A stretch of 59,741 nt of DNA from Acidaminococcales bacterium (GTDB lineage: Bacteria > Bacillota > Negativicutes > Acidaminococcales > JAISLQ01). Where the stretch lies: the NCBI GenBank assembly GCA_031290885.1, contig JAISLQ010000046.1:1-59741 (forward strand), written 5' to 3'. Below, one piece after another: positions 1-8,805 of this stretch. The notes beneath the pieces were generated by a model that had not been told where the DNA came from, made no database searches, and saw nothing but the letters and a program-made list of their open reading frames with translations. The position numbers were made by a program, and so were the translations under genes. Positions within the stretch are counted from its first letter, which is position 1; each line of letters starts with the position of its first letter.

Positions 1-813
1 GCGGTAAAAGGCGGCGTTACCTGCGAAGTGTTCGGGTTGCGCGGATTCATTCCGGCCTCGCATCTCGGGCTGGAACGGGTAGACGATCTTTCTGTTTTCG
101 TGGGGCAAAGAATCCCGGCGCAAGTAATAGAACTTAATCTGGACGGTCCGCGCAAAAAAATAATTTTGTCGCGGCGCGAATTGCTAAAGCAAGACAGGAC
201 GGCGAAAGAGGCGGAGTTTTACGCCCGGATCAAAGCCGGCGAAAAATACACCGGCATCGTGTCGCGGCTTACCGATTTTGGCGCTTTTATCGATTTGGGG
301 GGAGTGGACGGGCTTTTGCACGTTTCCGAAATGTCCTGGCAAAAAGTCAAACATCCGGCGGACGTTCTCTCCGTAAACGAAGAAATTGAGGTCATGGTAA
401 AAAAAGTCGATGCCGAAAACAAGAAAATATCTTTAAGCCGGCGCGAATTGCTGGAAGACCCCTGGCTTTCAAATGTGAGCGGCTTTAAAGAAGGGCAGAT
501 TGTCAGCGGCAGAGTTACCCAGATGACCAAATTCGGCGCGTTTGTGCTTTTGGGCGAAGCGGTGGAAGGGCTTGTCCATGTTTCGGAAATTGCCGAAGAA
601 CATATCGAAAGCCCCGAATCCGTCCTGAAGGCCGGCGAGGAAGTAAAAGCTAAAATACTCAAAATCGACAAAAAAAACAAAAAGGTTTCCCTGAGCATAG
701 CGAAAGCGAAAAAAGAAGAAGGCCGGCTGGAAATGAAAGAATTTATCGGCGACAATTCCGAATTCAAAACGTCCATCGGCAGCAAGTTCAACCTCAACAA
801 GATTTTTGACTGA
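1..813 (+). CDS. rpsA: 30S ribosomal protein S1 (C-terminal part, 5' end outside window)
   Basis: The frame is open from base 1, so the gene begins upstream of the window. About 270 residues remain. They show the end of one S1 RNA-binding repeat (GLRGFIPASHLGLE), then two complete repeats with the usual DFGAF...GLLHVSEMSW and KFGAF...GLVHVSEIA cores, each followed by KKISLSRREL or KKVSLSIAKA. Multiple S1 repeats in tandem identify ribosomal protein S1, which binds mRNA on the 30S subunit. In Negativicutes and clostridia S1 is often fused behind IspH; the following isoprenoid gene fits that context, but the fusion cannot be seen here. Confidence 0.9.
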   Translation, partial: AVKGGVTCEVFGLRGFIPASHLGLERVDDLSVFVGQRIPAQVIELNLDGPRKKIILSRRELLKQDRTAKEAEFYARIKAGEKYTGIVSRLTDFGAFIDLGGVDGLLHVSEMSWQKVKHPADVLSVNEEIEVMVKKVDAENKKISLSRRELLEDPWLSNVSGFKEGQIVSGRVTQMTKFGAFVLLGEAVEGLVHVSEIAEEHIESPESVLKAGEEVKAKILKIDKKNKKVSLSIAKAKKEEGRLEMKEFIGDNSEFKTSIGSKFNLNKIFD

Positions 814-831
814 CCGCCCGGGGAGGCTTGC

Positions 832-1881
832 ATGTTAAGACAGTCCCGCAAACTGGAACACATAGAATATTTTTTGCGGACGGCCGGCGAGCGGGCGGAT
901 AACGGGTTCGCCGACATAAATGTCCTGCATGACTGTTTGTCGGGGCATGCGCTCTCGGATGTTTGCCTGAAAACAAATTTGCTGGACATCCGGCTTGAAC
1001 ATCCGATCATCATCGATGCCCTGACCGGCGGCGACGAACGGGTGATAGAGATCAACCGCGCCCTTTCCCTGGCGGCTAAGGCATCCGGCTGCGCTCTGGC
1101 GGTCGGCTCGCAGTACGCGGCCATCAAAAACCCGGCGGCGCGCGCGAGCTACGAGATAGTGCGCAAAGAAAACCCGGACGGCGTCATCTTTGCCAACATC
1201 GGCGCTTACGCTTCCCCCGCCGAAGCAAAGGAAGCGGTTGACATGCTGTCGGCCCAGGCGCTGGAAATACATCTTAACGTAGCGCAGGAACTTTTCATGG
1301 CGGAAGGCGACCGCGCTTTCTGCGGCTACTTAAGCAACATAGAAAAAATAGCCGCCCTTTTGCCGGTTCCCGTCATCGTCAAGGAAACTGGCTGCGGAAT
1401 GTCCATGGAAGCGGCTGCCCGGCTGCTCGGCGCCGGCGTCAAAATCCTCAATGTCGCCGGGGCGGGCGGCAGCAACTTTATCGCGATCGAAACGGCGCGC
1501 GCCGATAAAACATTGGACGGCGCCTTGCGCGGGTGGGGGATCAATACCGCCGTGAGTACGCTTGAAGTGGCGCACATAACCGATGGGCGCGCCGATATAA
1601 TCGTTTCCGGGGGAATAAGGACGGCTTTGGACATTATAAAAGCGCTGGCCTGCGGCGGCCGCGCCGTGGGCATTGCCGGAATGTTCCTGAAAATACTGGC
1701 CGAGCAGGGCGTAGATGGACTGTGCGCCAAAATAGAAAATCTCCTGGACGAATGTAGAAAGTTGCTTTTGCTTACAGGCTGCGCCTCTGTTGACGCGCTG
1801 CGGAAAAAACCGCTGGTTGTTACGGGCTTTGCCCGGCAATGGATTGACGCCAGGGGCATTGACCCGCTCAAAGGGCGCTGA
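832..1881 (+). CDS. fni: Type 2 isopentenyl-diphosphate delta-isomerase
   Basis: A 349-residue FMN-dependent enzyme that interconverts isopentenyl and dimethylallyl diphosphate in the cytosol. The TIM-barrel pattern is clear: IIDALTGGDE near the N-terminus, LAVGSQ, HLNVAQELFMAEGDR, PVIVKETGCGMS, NVAGAGGSNFIAIE and the late IIVSGGIRTALDIIKALACGG that holds the FMN phosphate. The ATG has a GGGAGG ribosome site nine bases upstream. It lies 18 bp behind rpsA and is probably co-transcribed with it. Length matches the family. Confidence 0.9.
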   Translation: MLRQSRKLEHIEYFLRTAGERADNGFADINVLHDCLSGHALSDVCLKTNLLDIRLEHPIIIDALTGGDERVIEINRALSLAAKASGCALAVGSQYAAIKNPAARASYEIVRKENPDGVIFANIGAYASPAEAKEAVDMLSAQALEIHLNVAQELFMAEGDRAFCGYLSNIEKIAALLPVPVIVKETGCGMSMEAAARLLGAGVKILNVAGAGGSNFIAIETARADKTLDGALRGWGINTAVSTLEVAHITDGRADIIVSGGIRTALDIIKALACGGRAVGIAGMFLKILAEQGVDGLCAKIENLLDECRKLLLLTGCASVDALRKKPLVVTGFARQWIDARGIDPLKGR

Positions 1882-2089
1882 ATTTGGAAAGTATTTCGAT
1901 TGGGATGTGTAAGATTAACTATGGCAGCGGCATTAAGATAGTAGGACAACGGGTGGGCAACTTTTCAAGGAGGATCTGGGGACAAAACTGCCAACGATAT
2001 TTACAGGGCAGCTTTAGTGTAAGCAGATAAAACTATCGTGGGCAATTAAACTTGCATTTTCGATGCCATGTCATCTTTCATAAAGTGTA

Positions 2090-2118
2090 TTGACATTGCC
2101 GAAATTTAGCATTACAAT
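2090..2118 (+). promoter_or_regulatory. Sigma-70-type promoter
   Basis: A perfect TTGACA (2090-2095), a 17-bp spacer and TACAAT (2113-2118). It stands at the end of a 270-bp gap after fni, in which no other gene was recognised, and about 40 bp before the unknown gene at 2160. It marks the start of an AT-richer transcription unit. Confidence 0.7.
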
Positions 2119-2159
2119 TAAACATAGCTATAGCTAAATAAACTCAGAGGTTGATCTGC

Positions 2160-2969
2160 GTGATTAATGCCGTGAGCTTACAGCGAAACATTGGCCTTTT
2201 GTACAATGCGCAAAGACCGCCGAGCGATATTTCGGCCAAGGTTGGGGGGACGTTTGCGTGCAAGCGCGACAGCTTCGTAAAATCGGCAGGATTTTCCTTG
2301 TTGCCGGAAAATTATACAGGCAAAAAAATTAATAATATTGAGCCTACGAAAGTTGATGTAACGGAAAATCCTGCAAATACAAGTGAATTGCAGCAGGCTA
2401 ACGCGCCAGAAAGGCTTTCAAATGTGAGCCATCTGTTGGATGCTTACGCTAACGAGGGAGTTGCGGCGAGTATTTCAAATGGCCCGGTCGGAGTGTCGGA
2501 AGAACCATTAAACCTTACACAAGAACAAATAGATTTTTACTTTAGTATCATGAGGGATTTTCCCGTTGGCGATAGTGAATATGATGTTTACCTTCCCCTG
2601 ATACACGCATCGGATGATGTTAAAAAAGCTTGGATAGAAACGATAGATGAATTGGCCGCCCAAGAAATAAAACCTAACTATTATAAGGTTGCTAACGCTA
2701 AGGACGCAGTAGCGGCCGGATATGGCTTTTTTACCAACCTTAGCACGGAGCAGCTTATCAACTTTGATAAAGCTGGTATAAACAAGCAGTTTGGCGATTT
2801 TAAATCCATGATCGAAAGCGCGATAGATTATTTAAATGATCTGTATCGTCAATATTTGGCTGACCCAGCTTCGTTTGGGGATTTTACGATAGGCTATAAG
2901 GCAGAAGCCGATTATTACCAAGTCGTGCTGGACATGTTTGAGAAAAACCATGACAAATACAAAAAATAG
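2160..2969 (+). CDS. Protein of unknown function
   Basis: A 269-residue protein I do not recognise. The GTG at 2160 is preferred over the TTG at 2151 because AGAGG at 2146-2150 is correctly spaced only for the GTG. The first 100 residues are low-complexity and polar (Pro, Asn, Glu, Val rich). The last 160 look like a compact helical domain with aromatic and acidic residues (LTQEQIDFYFSIMRDF, IDYLNDLYRQYLADP). No signal peptide or membrane segment is visible. Base composition is visibly more AT-rich than the flanking housekeeping genes, and the gene has its own promoter, which suggests acquired DNA. It could belong with the secreted protein that follows 35 bp downstream. Confidence 0.6.
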   Translation: MINAVSLQRNIGLLYNAQRPPSDISAKVGGTFACKRDSFVKSAGFSLLPENYTGKKINNIEPTKVDVTENPANTSELQQANAPERLSNVSHLLDAYANEGVAASISNGPVGVSEEPLNLTQEQIDFYFSIMRDFPVGDSEYDVYLPLIHASDDVKKAWIETIDELAAQEIKPNYYKVANAKDAVAAGYGFFTNLSTEQLINFDKAGINKQFGDFKSMIESAIDYLNDLYRQYLADPASFGDFTIGYKAEADYYQVVLDMFEKNHDKYKK

Positions 2970-3004
2970 AAATAAACAAGCAGACATAAGGGCAAATAGT
3001 ATGA

Positions 3005-3496
3005 ATGAAGAAAATTTTTGCAGTAATTTGTTTGTGTCTGAGTTTGTTTTTAGGAAATTTCTTGCTTGTCGATGCCCCAGGCGCGGAAGCTGCTACTACT
3101 ATTTTTATTACCCAAGTGTCCCCTGAATGGATTTCTACTACTACCACTTCTGCCGATTATATACCTGTTCAAGGCAATTCTCTCCCAACTGGTAGATATT
3201 TAGCTGGCGACGTATTGCGGTTTCAGGTAAAATTTACTGACTTGACCCCCAACCCGACATTTACGCTTTTTGGCAGCAACGTGCCGAGTTCACAGGTGAC
3301 TGAAATCTCCAGTAGTGTTTCGGGAAATGTAACGACAAAGACTTATCAAATATCTGGCATGGTTAATCGGGCTAATTTGACTCAGAATCCCGCCGTAGAT
3401 AACAGTTTTGGACTTGGCGTTTGGCAATGGTCAGGTGCTACTAAAATAGCACATACAATTACTATTAGATATAGACGCTATATTGACTGGCCGTAA
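3005..3496 (+). CDS. Small secreted protein of unknown function
   Basis: A 163-residue protein with a classical signal peptide: KK, then about 17 hydrophobic residues (AVICLCLSLFLGNFLLV), and a probable cleavage site after GAEA near residue 29. The mature part is rich in Thr, Ser, Val and Asn and alternates polar and hydrophobic residues, as in beta-strand-rich exported proteins. It ends in RYRRYIDWP. I recognise no family. The ATG at 3005 has no strong ribosome site, so it may be coupled to the upstream gene. A strong terminator follows 17 bp after the stop. Confidence 0.6.
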   Translation: MKKIFAVICLCLSLFLGNFLLVDAPGAEAATTIFITQVSPEWISTTTTSADYIPVQGNSLPTGRYLAGDVLRFQVKFTDLTPNPTFTLFGSNVPSSQVTEISSSVSGNVTTKTYQISGMVNRANLTQNPAVDNSFGLGVWQWSGATKIAHTITIRYRRYIDWP

Positions 3497-3512
3497 TAAG
3501 TATTTGTCCGTA

Positions 3513-3557
3513 AAAGGAAAGAAGGCCCAAAACAAGTCTTCTTTCCTTTAATTTTTT
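3513..3557 (+). terminator. Rho-independent terminator
   Basis: A perfect 12-bp stem, AAAGGAAAGAAG (3513-3524) with CTTCTTTCCTTT (3538-3549), a 13-base loop, then a six-T run at 3552-3557. It closes the two-gene unit that starts at the 2090 promoter and separates it from the secretin remnant. Confidence 0.85.
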
Positions 3558-3569
3558 GTATTGAAATAA

Positions 3570-4415
3570 GATATCATTGTAGTTCGTCCTGATAAGGAAA
3601 AATTGTTTTGAATTCTTTGTGGGCTTCTTGTGTCTGGTACGCAAGACACATTAAAGAGAATTGGAATTGTTATTGATCAATTTGACAAACGTTTGCCAAG
3701 TATAAAAGTCGAATTTAAAGTTTTGGAAGTGAATAAAAGCAAAGAAAGAAGATTTGGCATTTCTTGGCAGGATGGTGAAGGCACTTATTCATATAATAAA
3801 CAAATCGGCGATATAAAGATTATGAGCCAAAGCGGCATATCAAAAATATTTACCGCCGGAATAGTGGCTACCGCCCAGGAAACTCAAGGTTGGGGCAAAA
3901 TACTCGCAAGACCTTACCTAATTACAACCAACGCTACCGAGGCACATCTTTCCACCGGCGATGAAATACCTATATTTTCCAAAGATTATAATGGTAATCC
4001 TACAGTAGAATACAAAAAAGTTGGAATAGAGCTGTATGCTACCCCGATACTGCTCGAAGGCGATTTGCTTAATGTCAAGGCAAAAACCATTGTAAACATA
4101 ATAAGTGGACAGGAGACGCAGCAAGGACTTACTGTGCCTAAAATAAGTTCGCGCGAAGCTGAAACCATTATGCAGATAAAAAGCGGGGAGACAATAGTCA
4201 TAGGAGGATTAATCAAGCAGGAAGAAATAAAGAGCGTTGTGCGGGTGCCGGTTTTTGGTAAAAAACCGATAGTCGGCAGTTTATTCAAAAGTTCACATAA
4301 AAGCAAAGCCGAATCGGAAATTTTGATATTTATAACGCCAACGCTTATATATCCCAATTCCGACGTGGAAAATGCCACGGATGAAAACACAAGCATGGTT
4401 GCCAGCACAAAATAA
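3570..4415 (+). pseudogene. Secretin (GspD/PilQ family) C-terminal remnant
   Basis: The part from 3630 (GTG) reads cleanly for 261 residues as the end of the N1 domain (SGTQDTLKRIGIVIDQFD) and the secretin barrel domain: PYLITTNATEAHLSTGDEIP, KVGIELYATPILLEGD, SGETIVIGGLI and VPVFGKKPIVGSLF. Full secretins are over 400 residues with a signal peptide; both signal peptide and N0/N1 domains are missing. Upstream, in the same frame, the codons at 3570-3608 spell DIIVVRPDKEKLF and are closed by TGA at 3609 and TAA at 3567. Such a strand normally precedes the SGTQDT motif, so I read this as the decayed 5' part of the gene. No other secretion or pilus gene is nearby. A shortened functional protein from the GTG is possible but would lack an export signal. 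Confidence 0.7.
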
Positions 4416-4522
4416 TCATGCTCTATAAAAAATAGTCCCCCAAAGCGGCTTTAATTTAAACGGCAGTTCATTTTTTTATTGTTAGCCGTACCAACCTTGC
4501 CATAAAGTTTACAATTTTTATG

Positions 4523-4569
4523 TTTTGAAAAAATCCACTTGCTGGACTTTTTCAAAATATAAATTTTTT
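4523..4569 (+). terminator. Probable rho-independent terminator after the secretin remnant
   Basis: A 15-bp inverted repeat with one mismatch: TTTTGAAAAAATCCA (4523-4537) pairs with TGGACTTTTTCAAAA (4543-4557) around a five-base loop, followed by a six-T run at 4564-4569. A second strong hairpin (AAACTCCC...GGGAGTTT, 4588-4612) follows before the next gene and lies in its leader. Confidence 0.65.
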
Positions 4570-4660
4570 CGTTGTATCTTTCTTGGAAAACTCCCCGCGC
4601 TGGCGGGAGTTTGCGGCAACATTTCGCGTCTTGGCGGTACGCGTCAAACATGGTGCATTT

Positions 4661-5968
4661 ATGCTGAAAAACAAAACGATCGCGGCCGTAAAGCCCGGCA
4701 GTTTGGCCGCTTGCGCCGGCGTTTTGCCGGGCGACGTCCTTTTGTCGGTAAACGGCTGTGAATTCAAAGACCTCATCGACCTTGGCTATTTGCTGGCCGA
4801 TGAAGAACTTGAGTTAAAAATACTCTCCGCCGACGGGCGGGAACGGTTCGTTACAATAGAAAAAACGATTGACGAAAACATCGGCCTGGAATTTCATGCC
4901 GCCGTTTTTGACGGAATAAAAACCTGCCGCAACAACTGCGTTTTTTGCTTTGTCGCGCAAATGCCGCCGAACATGCGCGGCAGTTTGTATATAAAAGACG
5001 ACGACTACAGGCTTTCTTTTTTGTCCGGCAATTTTATCACCTTGACCAATTTGACAGAAGAAGATAAAAACCGCATAATTAATTTAAAGCTGTCGCCGCT
5101 TTATCTTTCGGTACACGCGACCGATGCGGCTGTCCGCCGGACGCTGTTTGGCAGCCCGGCCGCCGCCGGCGCGCTTGGCCTCATAGAAGAGCTGGCGGGG
5201 GCCGGCATAAAGTTTCACGCGCAGGTCGTGCTGTGCCCCGGTTTAAACGATGGGGAAATATTCGCCGCGACCTACCGCGACCTTTTGCGTTTGCATGGCG
5301 GCATCCTGTCGGTGGCGGCGGTGCCGGTCGGCCTGACTAAGTTCCGCCCTCCGTCCGCCGCCAAGCTGCGCCCCTTTACCGGCAGGGAGGCGCAGGGGAC
5401 AATAGAGCGGATAGTTCGCTGGCAAAAAGAATGTCGGCAAAATATCGGCCGAAACTTTATATATCCGTCCGACGAATTTTTTGTCCTGGCAGGGCAGCCC
5501 TTCCCGCCGGCCGAATGTTACGACGGTTTCGCGCAATATGAAAACGGCGTGGGCATAGGCCGCGTGTTTCTCGACGAATGGCGCGCGGTGAAGATAAATG
5601 CCGGCGCTGCGCCGGAGGAGGCCTGCGTCGTCTGCGGCAAATCGGCGCGGGCGGCCTTGGCGGAAGTTATGGCGGAAATAGAAACCGCGTTTATGGTCAG
5701 GCATCGGCTGCTGGCCGTCGAAAATGATTTTTTCGGTGATACGGTTACTGTAACAGGGCTGCTTACGGGGCAGGACATCCTGCGGAGCATAAACAAACTT
5801 GTCGTAAAGCCTGGGCGCGTTGTCTTGCCGGGCGTTGCCCTGAAAAGCGAAACCGAAAAAGTCTTTCTTGACGATATGGCCTTGAACGAAATGGAACGCG
5901 CGCTTTCGGGCATCCGGGTGGAAGTCGCTTGGAACGCGTCCGAACTGAAAAATCTGCTTTGCGGATAA
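4661..5968 (+). CDS. PDZ-like/radical SAM protein of the DUF512 family
   Basis: A 435-residue cytoplasmic iron-sulphur protein. It starts with a PDZ-like segment (IAAVKPGSLAACAGVLPGD, LLSVNG), followed by a radical SAM cluster motif CRNNCVFC at about residues 88-95 (CxxxCxxC), the PPNMRGSLYIKDDDYRLSF signature typical of this family, and a C-terminal DUF512 part with a CVVC pair and a TGLLTGQDI motif. Substrate is unknown. The family commonly sits directly upstream of der in Firmicutes, as here. ATG 4661 is chosen because the PDZ part begins there; a TTG at 4583 would add a non-conserved stretch overlapping a hairpin. Confidence 0.85.
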   Translation: MLKNKTIAAVKPGSLAACAGVLPGDVLLSVNGCEFKDLIDLGYLLADEELELKILSADGRERFVTIEKTIDENIGLEFHAAVFDGIKTCRNNCVFCFVAQMPPNMRGSLYIKDDDYRLSFLSGNFITLTNLTEEDKNRIINLKLSPLYLSVHATDAAVRRTLFGSPAAAGALGLIEELAGAGIKFHAQVVLCPGLNDGEIFAATYRDLLRLHGGILSVAAVPVGLTKFRPPSAAKLRPFTGREAQGTIERIVRWQKECRQNIGRNFIYPSDEFFVLAGQPFPPAECYDGFAQYENGVGIGRVFLDEWRAVKINAGAAPEEACVVCGKSARAALAEVMAEIETAFMVRHRLLAVENDFFGDTVTVTGLLTGQDILRSINKLVVKPGRVVLPGVALKSETEKVFLDDMALNEMERALSGIRVEVAWNASELKNLLCG

Positions 5969-5977
5969 GAGGTGGCA

Positions 5978-6511
5978 ATGTTGGGAAAAAAACAGGGCAT
6001 GCTGCAAATCTATACCGGCAACGGCAAAGGGAAAACCACCGCCAGCCTTGGGCTGGCCTTGCGGGCCGCCGGGCATGGGTTCAAGACATTGATGATCCAA
6101 TTTTTAAAAGGCGACCCGGAATACGGCGAAGTCAAAGCGGCCGGGTTTTTGCCGGGATTTGAAATAAAACAAGCAGGGCGCGATTGTTTCGTCAATTTCG
6201 CGGCGCCTGACCCTGTCGATGTAAAAATGGCGGCCGAGGGCTGGGAAATGGCAAAAGCAGCCATACTTTCGCAAAAATACGACATGATTATTTTGGATGA
6301 AATAAATATAGCTATGGGAACAAAATTGCTGCCGGCCGCAGAAGTCGCCGGTTTCTTGCGCGAAGTTTTTCCGCAGCCGGCGGAAATAATTCTGACAGGC
6401 AGGATGGCGCCGGCGGAAGTAGTCGAGTTAGCCGACCTTGTGACGGAAATGCAAGAAACACGCCATTATTTTGGCAAAGGCGTTCATTCGCGCAACGGGA
6501 TTGATCATTGA
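5978..6511 (+). CDS. cobO: Cob(I)yrinic acid a,c-diamide adenosyltransferase
   Basis: A 177-residue BtuR/CobO/CobA-type enzyme that transfers the adenosyl group from ATP to the reduced cobalt of corrinoids. The P-loop variant TGNGKGKTTASLGLA is at residues 14-28, followed by MIQFLKGD, DMIILDEINIA and LTGRMAP. AAGAGGTGG just upstream favours ATG 5978 over GTG 5972. It lies 9 bp behind the radical SAM gene and 12 bp before der, apart from the main cobamide cluster 33 kb away, so it is transcribed with the housekeeping block. Confidence 0.92.
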   Translation: MLGKKQGMLQIYTGNGKGKTTASLGLALRAAGHGFKTLMIQFLKGDPEYGEVKAAGFLPGFEIKQAGRDCFVNFAAPDPVDVKMAAEGWEMAKAAILSQKYDMIILDEINIAMGTKLLPAAEVAGFLREVFPQPAEIILTGRMAPAEVVELADLVTEMQETRHYFGKGVHSRNGIDH

Positions 6512-6523
6512 GAGTGAGGATGC

Positions 6524-7855
6524 ATGATGCCACGACCGATCGTAGCAATAGTAGGCAGGCCGAATGTCGGCAAATCTACGCTGTTTAACCTGATCGCGAA
6601 CAAAAAAATCTCCATTGTCGAAGACAATCCGGGCGTTACCCGCGACCGCCTGTACGCGCCCGCCCAATGGCTGGACAAAGACTTCATGCTGGTCGATACC
6701 GGCGGGATAGAAAGCGACAGCAAAGATGAAATGTTCGCGCATATAAGGGCGCAGGCCGAAATTGCCATCAAAGAAGCGGACGTTATCGTTTTTCTGGTTG
6801 ATGCCCGCGACGGCCTTTTGCAGCAGGACGAGGCAGTGTGCGCTATCTTGCGCAGCGCGAAAAAATCCGTGATACTGGCCGTGAACAAAACCGATTCACC
6901 CAAACAGGAAGCCTTGGTCTATGATTTTTACAGCCTGGGGCTGGGCGATCCGATACCGATATCTTCCGCCAACAAATTGAACATCGGCGACCTCCTGGAC
7001 GCGATCGTCGCTAAATTTCCCGCAGAAGAAAGCGGCGAGGACGAGCGGGACGAAGATGTCATTCGCGTTGCGATCATCGGCCGGCCTAACGTGGGCAAGT
7101 CGTCCATTTTCAACGCGCTCGTCGGCAGCGAACGCTCCATCGTCAGCGATGTGGCCGGGACTACCCGCGATGCCATAGACACGACGGTGCAGCGCAACGG
7201 CATGAAGTTTTTGTTTATTGATACGGCGGGGATGCGGAAAAAAAGCAAAGTGGACGAACCTGTGGAAAAATACAGCGTTATAAGGTCGCTGCGCTCGGTT
7301 GACCGCGCCGATGTTACGCTGATGGTGCTGGACGCGGCGGAGGGCGTTACGGAACAGGACAAAAAAATTGCCGGCTACGCCCACGATGAGGGGAAAGGCG
7401 TAGTGATCGTGGTGAACAAATGGGACTTGACGGTGAAAGACACCTCGACCCACCTTCGCTACACGGAAAATTTGCGCAAAGAAATTATTTTTCTGCAATA
7501 TGCCCCCATTGTGTACGTTTCCGCCAAAAACAACCAGCGGATCGGCCGCCTGCCGGAACTTATCCATTACGTCGCCGAGCAGCACTCCATGCGTGTCGCC
7601 ACCGGCGTGTTGAACCAAGTGATCGGGGATGCCGTTTCCACCAATCCGCCGCCTTCCGAGCGCGGCGTGAAACTTAAAATACTTTACGCGACGCAGGTCA
7701 AAACCAAGCCGCCGACCTTTGTTTTTTTTGTCAACGATCCCGCTATCATGCACTTTTCCTACCAGCGTTTTTTGGAAAACAAGCTGCGCGACGCTTTTGG
7801 CTTTGAAGGGACGCCTATCCATATAATAATCCGCGGACGAGACGAAAATAAATAG
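6524..7855 (+). CDS. der: Ribosome-assembly GTPase Der (EngA)
   Basis: A 443-residue protein with two consecutive GTPase domains, the hallmark of Der: GRPNVGKSTLFN with DTGGIE and NKTD in the first, GRPNVGKSSIFN with DTAGMRKK and NKWD in the second, then a C-terminal KH-like domain. It acts in maturation of the 50S subunit. A GTGAGGA ribosome site precedes ATG 6524. The order DUF512-der-plsY-gpsA is a conserved Firmicutes arrangement. The 326 bp up to plsY hold two copies of a dispersed repeat. Confidence 0.95.
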   Translation: MMPRPIVAIVGRPNVGKSTLFNLIANKKISIVEDNPGVTRDRLYAPAQWLDKDFMLVDTGGIESDSKDEMFAHIRAQAEIAIKEADVIVFLVDARDGLLQQDEAVCAILRSAKKSVILAVNKTDSPKQEALVYDFYSLGLGDPIPISSANKLNIGDLLDAIVAKFPAEESGEDERDEDVIRVAIIGRPNVGKSSIFNALVGSERSIVSDVAGTTRDAIDTTVQRNGMKFLFIDTAGMRKKSKVDEPVEKYSVIRSLRSVDRADVTLMVLDAAEGVTEQDKKIAGYAHDEGKGVVIVVNKWDLTVKDTSTHLRYTENLRKEIIFLQYAPIVYVSAKNNQRIGRLPELIHYVAEQHSMRVATGVLNQVIGDAVSTNPPPSERGVKLKILYATQVKTKPPTFVFFVNDPAIMHFSYQRFLENKLRDAFGFEGTPIHIIIRGRDENK

Positions 7856-7858
7856 GGC

Positions 7859-8006
7859 CTGTTAACGCTGCCCCGCGAAATGTTCGGATTTGGAGCGAAT
7901 TTTTCGCCAGGCGCGGCACAAAACGCGGGCTAACCCCTATCGGCTTTAGGGCAAAGCATGGCGGATAATTTGCCAAAAGATGGGCGTTGAACGGCAGTGT
8001 CAACAG
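7859..8006. repeat. Dispersed intergenic repeat, copy 1
   Basis: The ends form an inverted repeat: CTGTTAACGCTGCC (7859-7872) against GGCAGTGTCAACAG (7993-8006), 12 of 14 paired. The interior shares blocks with the copy at 30174-30310, including GCGCGGCRCAAAACGC, GGCGGWWAATTKGCC and AACGGCAGT. It starts four bases after the der stop codon. Confidence 0.6.
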
Positions 8007-8013
8007 TATCTGA

Positions 8014-8170
8014 TACTTTTCCCGCTTAAAACATGGCTGAGTTTTGCGGGCTGGTTTGCCGCCGTGCGCGGCGCAAAAAGGCAAACGGGCAAAACGTCCG
8101 GCGAGAGTTTTGCGCAAAGCGGCACGGCAAAATTCGCAAAGGCGCCGCGTTTTTGGCCGGGGGACGCATA
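8014..8170. repeat. Dispersed intergenic repeat, copy 2 (diverged)
   Basis: It begins eight bases after copy 1 with TACTTTTCCCGCTTAAAACA, which resembles the left end of the 30174 copy (TGCTGTTCCCATATTAAAAC). The interior has GTGCGCGGCGCAAAAA and CGGCGAGAGTTTTGCGCAAAGC, matching the same family. The right end near 8150-8170 is poorly conserved. Its end touches the plsY leader. Confidence 0.5.
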
Positions 8171-8181
8171 AGGGGATTTTT

Positions 8182-8805
8182 ATGCAATATTTGGCAGCGG
8201 CCTTACTTGGCTATCTTTTGGGGTCTATACCGAGCGGCCTTTTGGTCGGCCGTTATTTGCGCGGCATTGACATAAGGAAATACGGCAGCAAAAATCTTGG
8301 CGCCACCAACATGTTTCGCGTACTTGGCCCTAAACCGGCGCTGGCCGTGCTGCTGGCGGACATGGGCAAAGGCGCGCTGGCCGCGCTGTCGGCTCTTTAT
8401 TTTGCGAGCGACGAGACGGCCTCCGTAATCGGCGGCGTAATGGCGATAATCGGGCACAGCTACCCGCTCTTTTCCGATTTTAAAGGCGGCAAGGGCGTGG
8501 CTACCGGGCTTGGCGTCATCTTGGCTTTGATGCCTGAACTTACTTTGATGGTGTTCGCCGTCTGGGCGGCGATCGTTTTTTTCACAAGATATGTTTCTTT
8601 GGCTTCGGTGGGCGCGGCGGCGCTGGTGCCGGCTTTTGCCTGGTATCTGGAATACCCTTGGCGGCTTTTTGTTTTCAGCTTGCTTGCCGCGCTTTTTGTC
8701 ATTGCCAGGCACAAAGAGAATATGAAAAGGCTTCTGCGGGGACAGGAAACGAAGATAACTCCCGGCAGCTTGGAAAAATTTAAAAGCGCGAAAGGCAAGC
8801 GATGA
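8182..8805 (+). CDS. plsY: Acyl-phosphate:glycerol-3-phosphate acyltransferase
   Basis: A 207-residue polytopic inner-membrane enzyme that acylates glycerol-3-phosphate at position 1 using acyl phosphate, the first step of phospholipid synthesis. Three family motifs are present: GSIPSGLLVGR, GSKNLGATNMFR (phosphate-binding loop) and FKGGKGVATGLG. About five hydrophobic segments are visible. ATG 8182 follows AAGGGGA; upstream codons in frame belong to the repeat and are not conserved. It overlaps gpsA by ATGA, so the two are translationally coupled, and their products act on the same substrate pool. Confidence 0.93.
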   Translation: MQYLAAALLGYLLGSIPSGLLVGRYLRGIDIRKYGSKNLGATNMFRVLGPKPALAVLLADMGKGALAALSALYFASDETASVIGGVMAIIGHSYPLFSDFKGGKGVATGLGVILALMPELTLMVFAVWAAIVFFTRYVSLASVGAAALVPAFAWYLEYPWRLFVFSLLAALFVIARHKENMKRLLRGQETKITPGSLEKFKSAKGKR

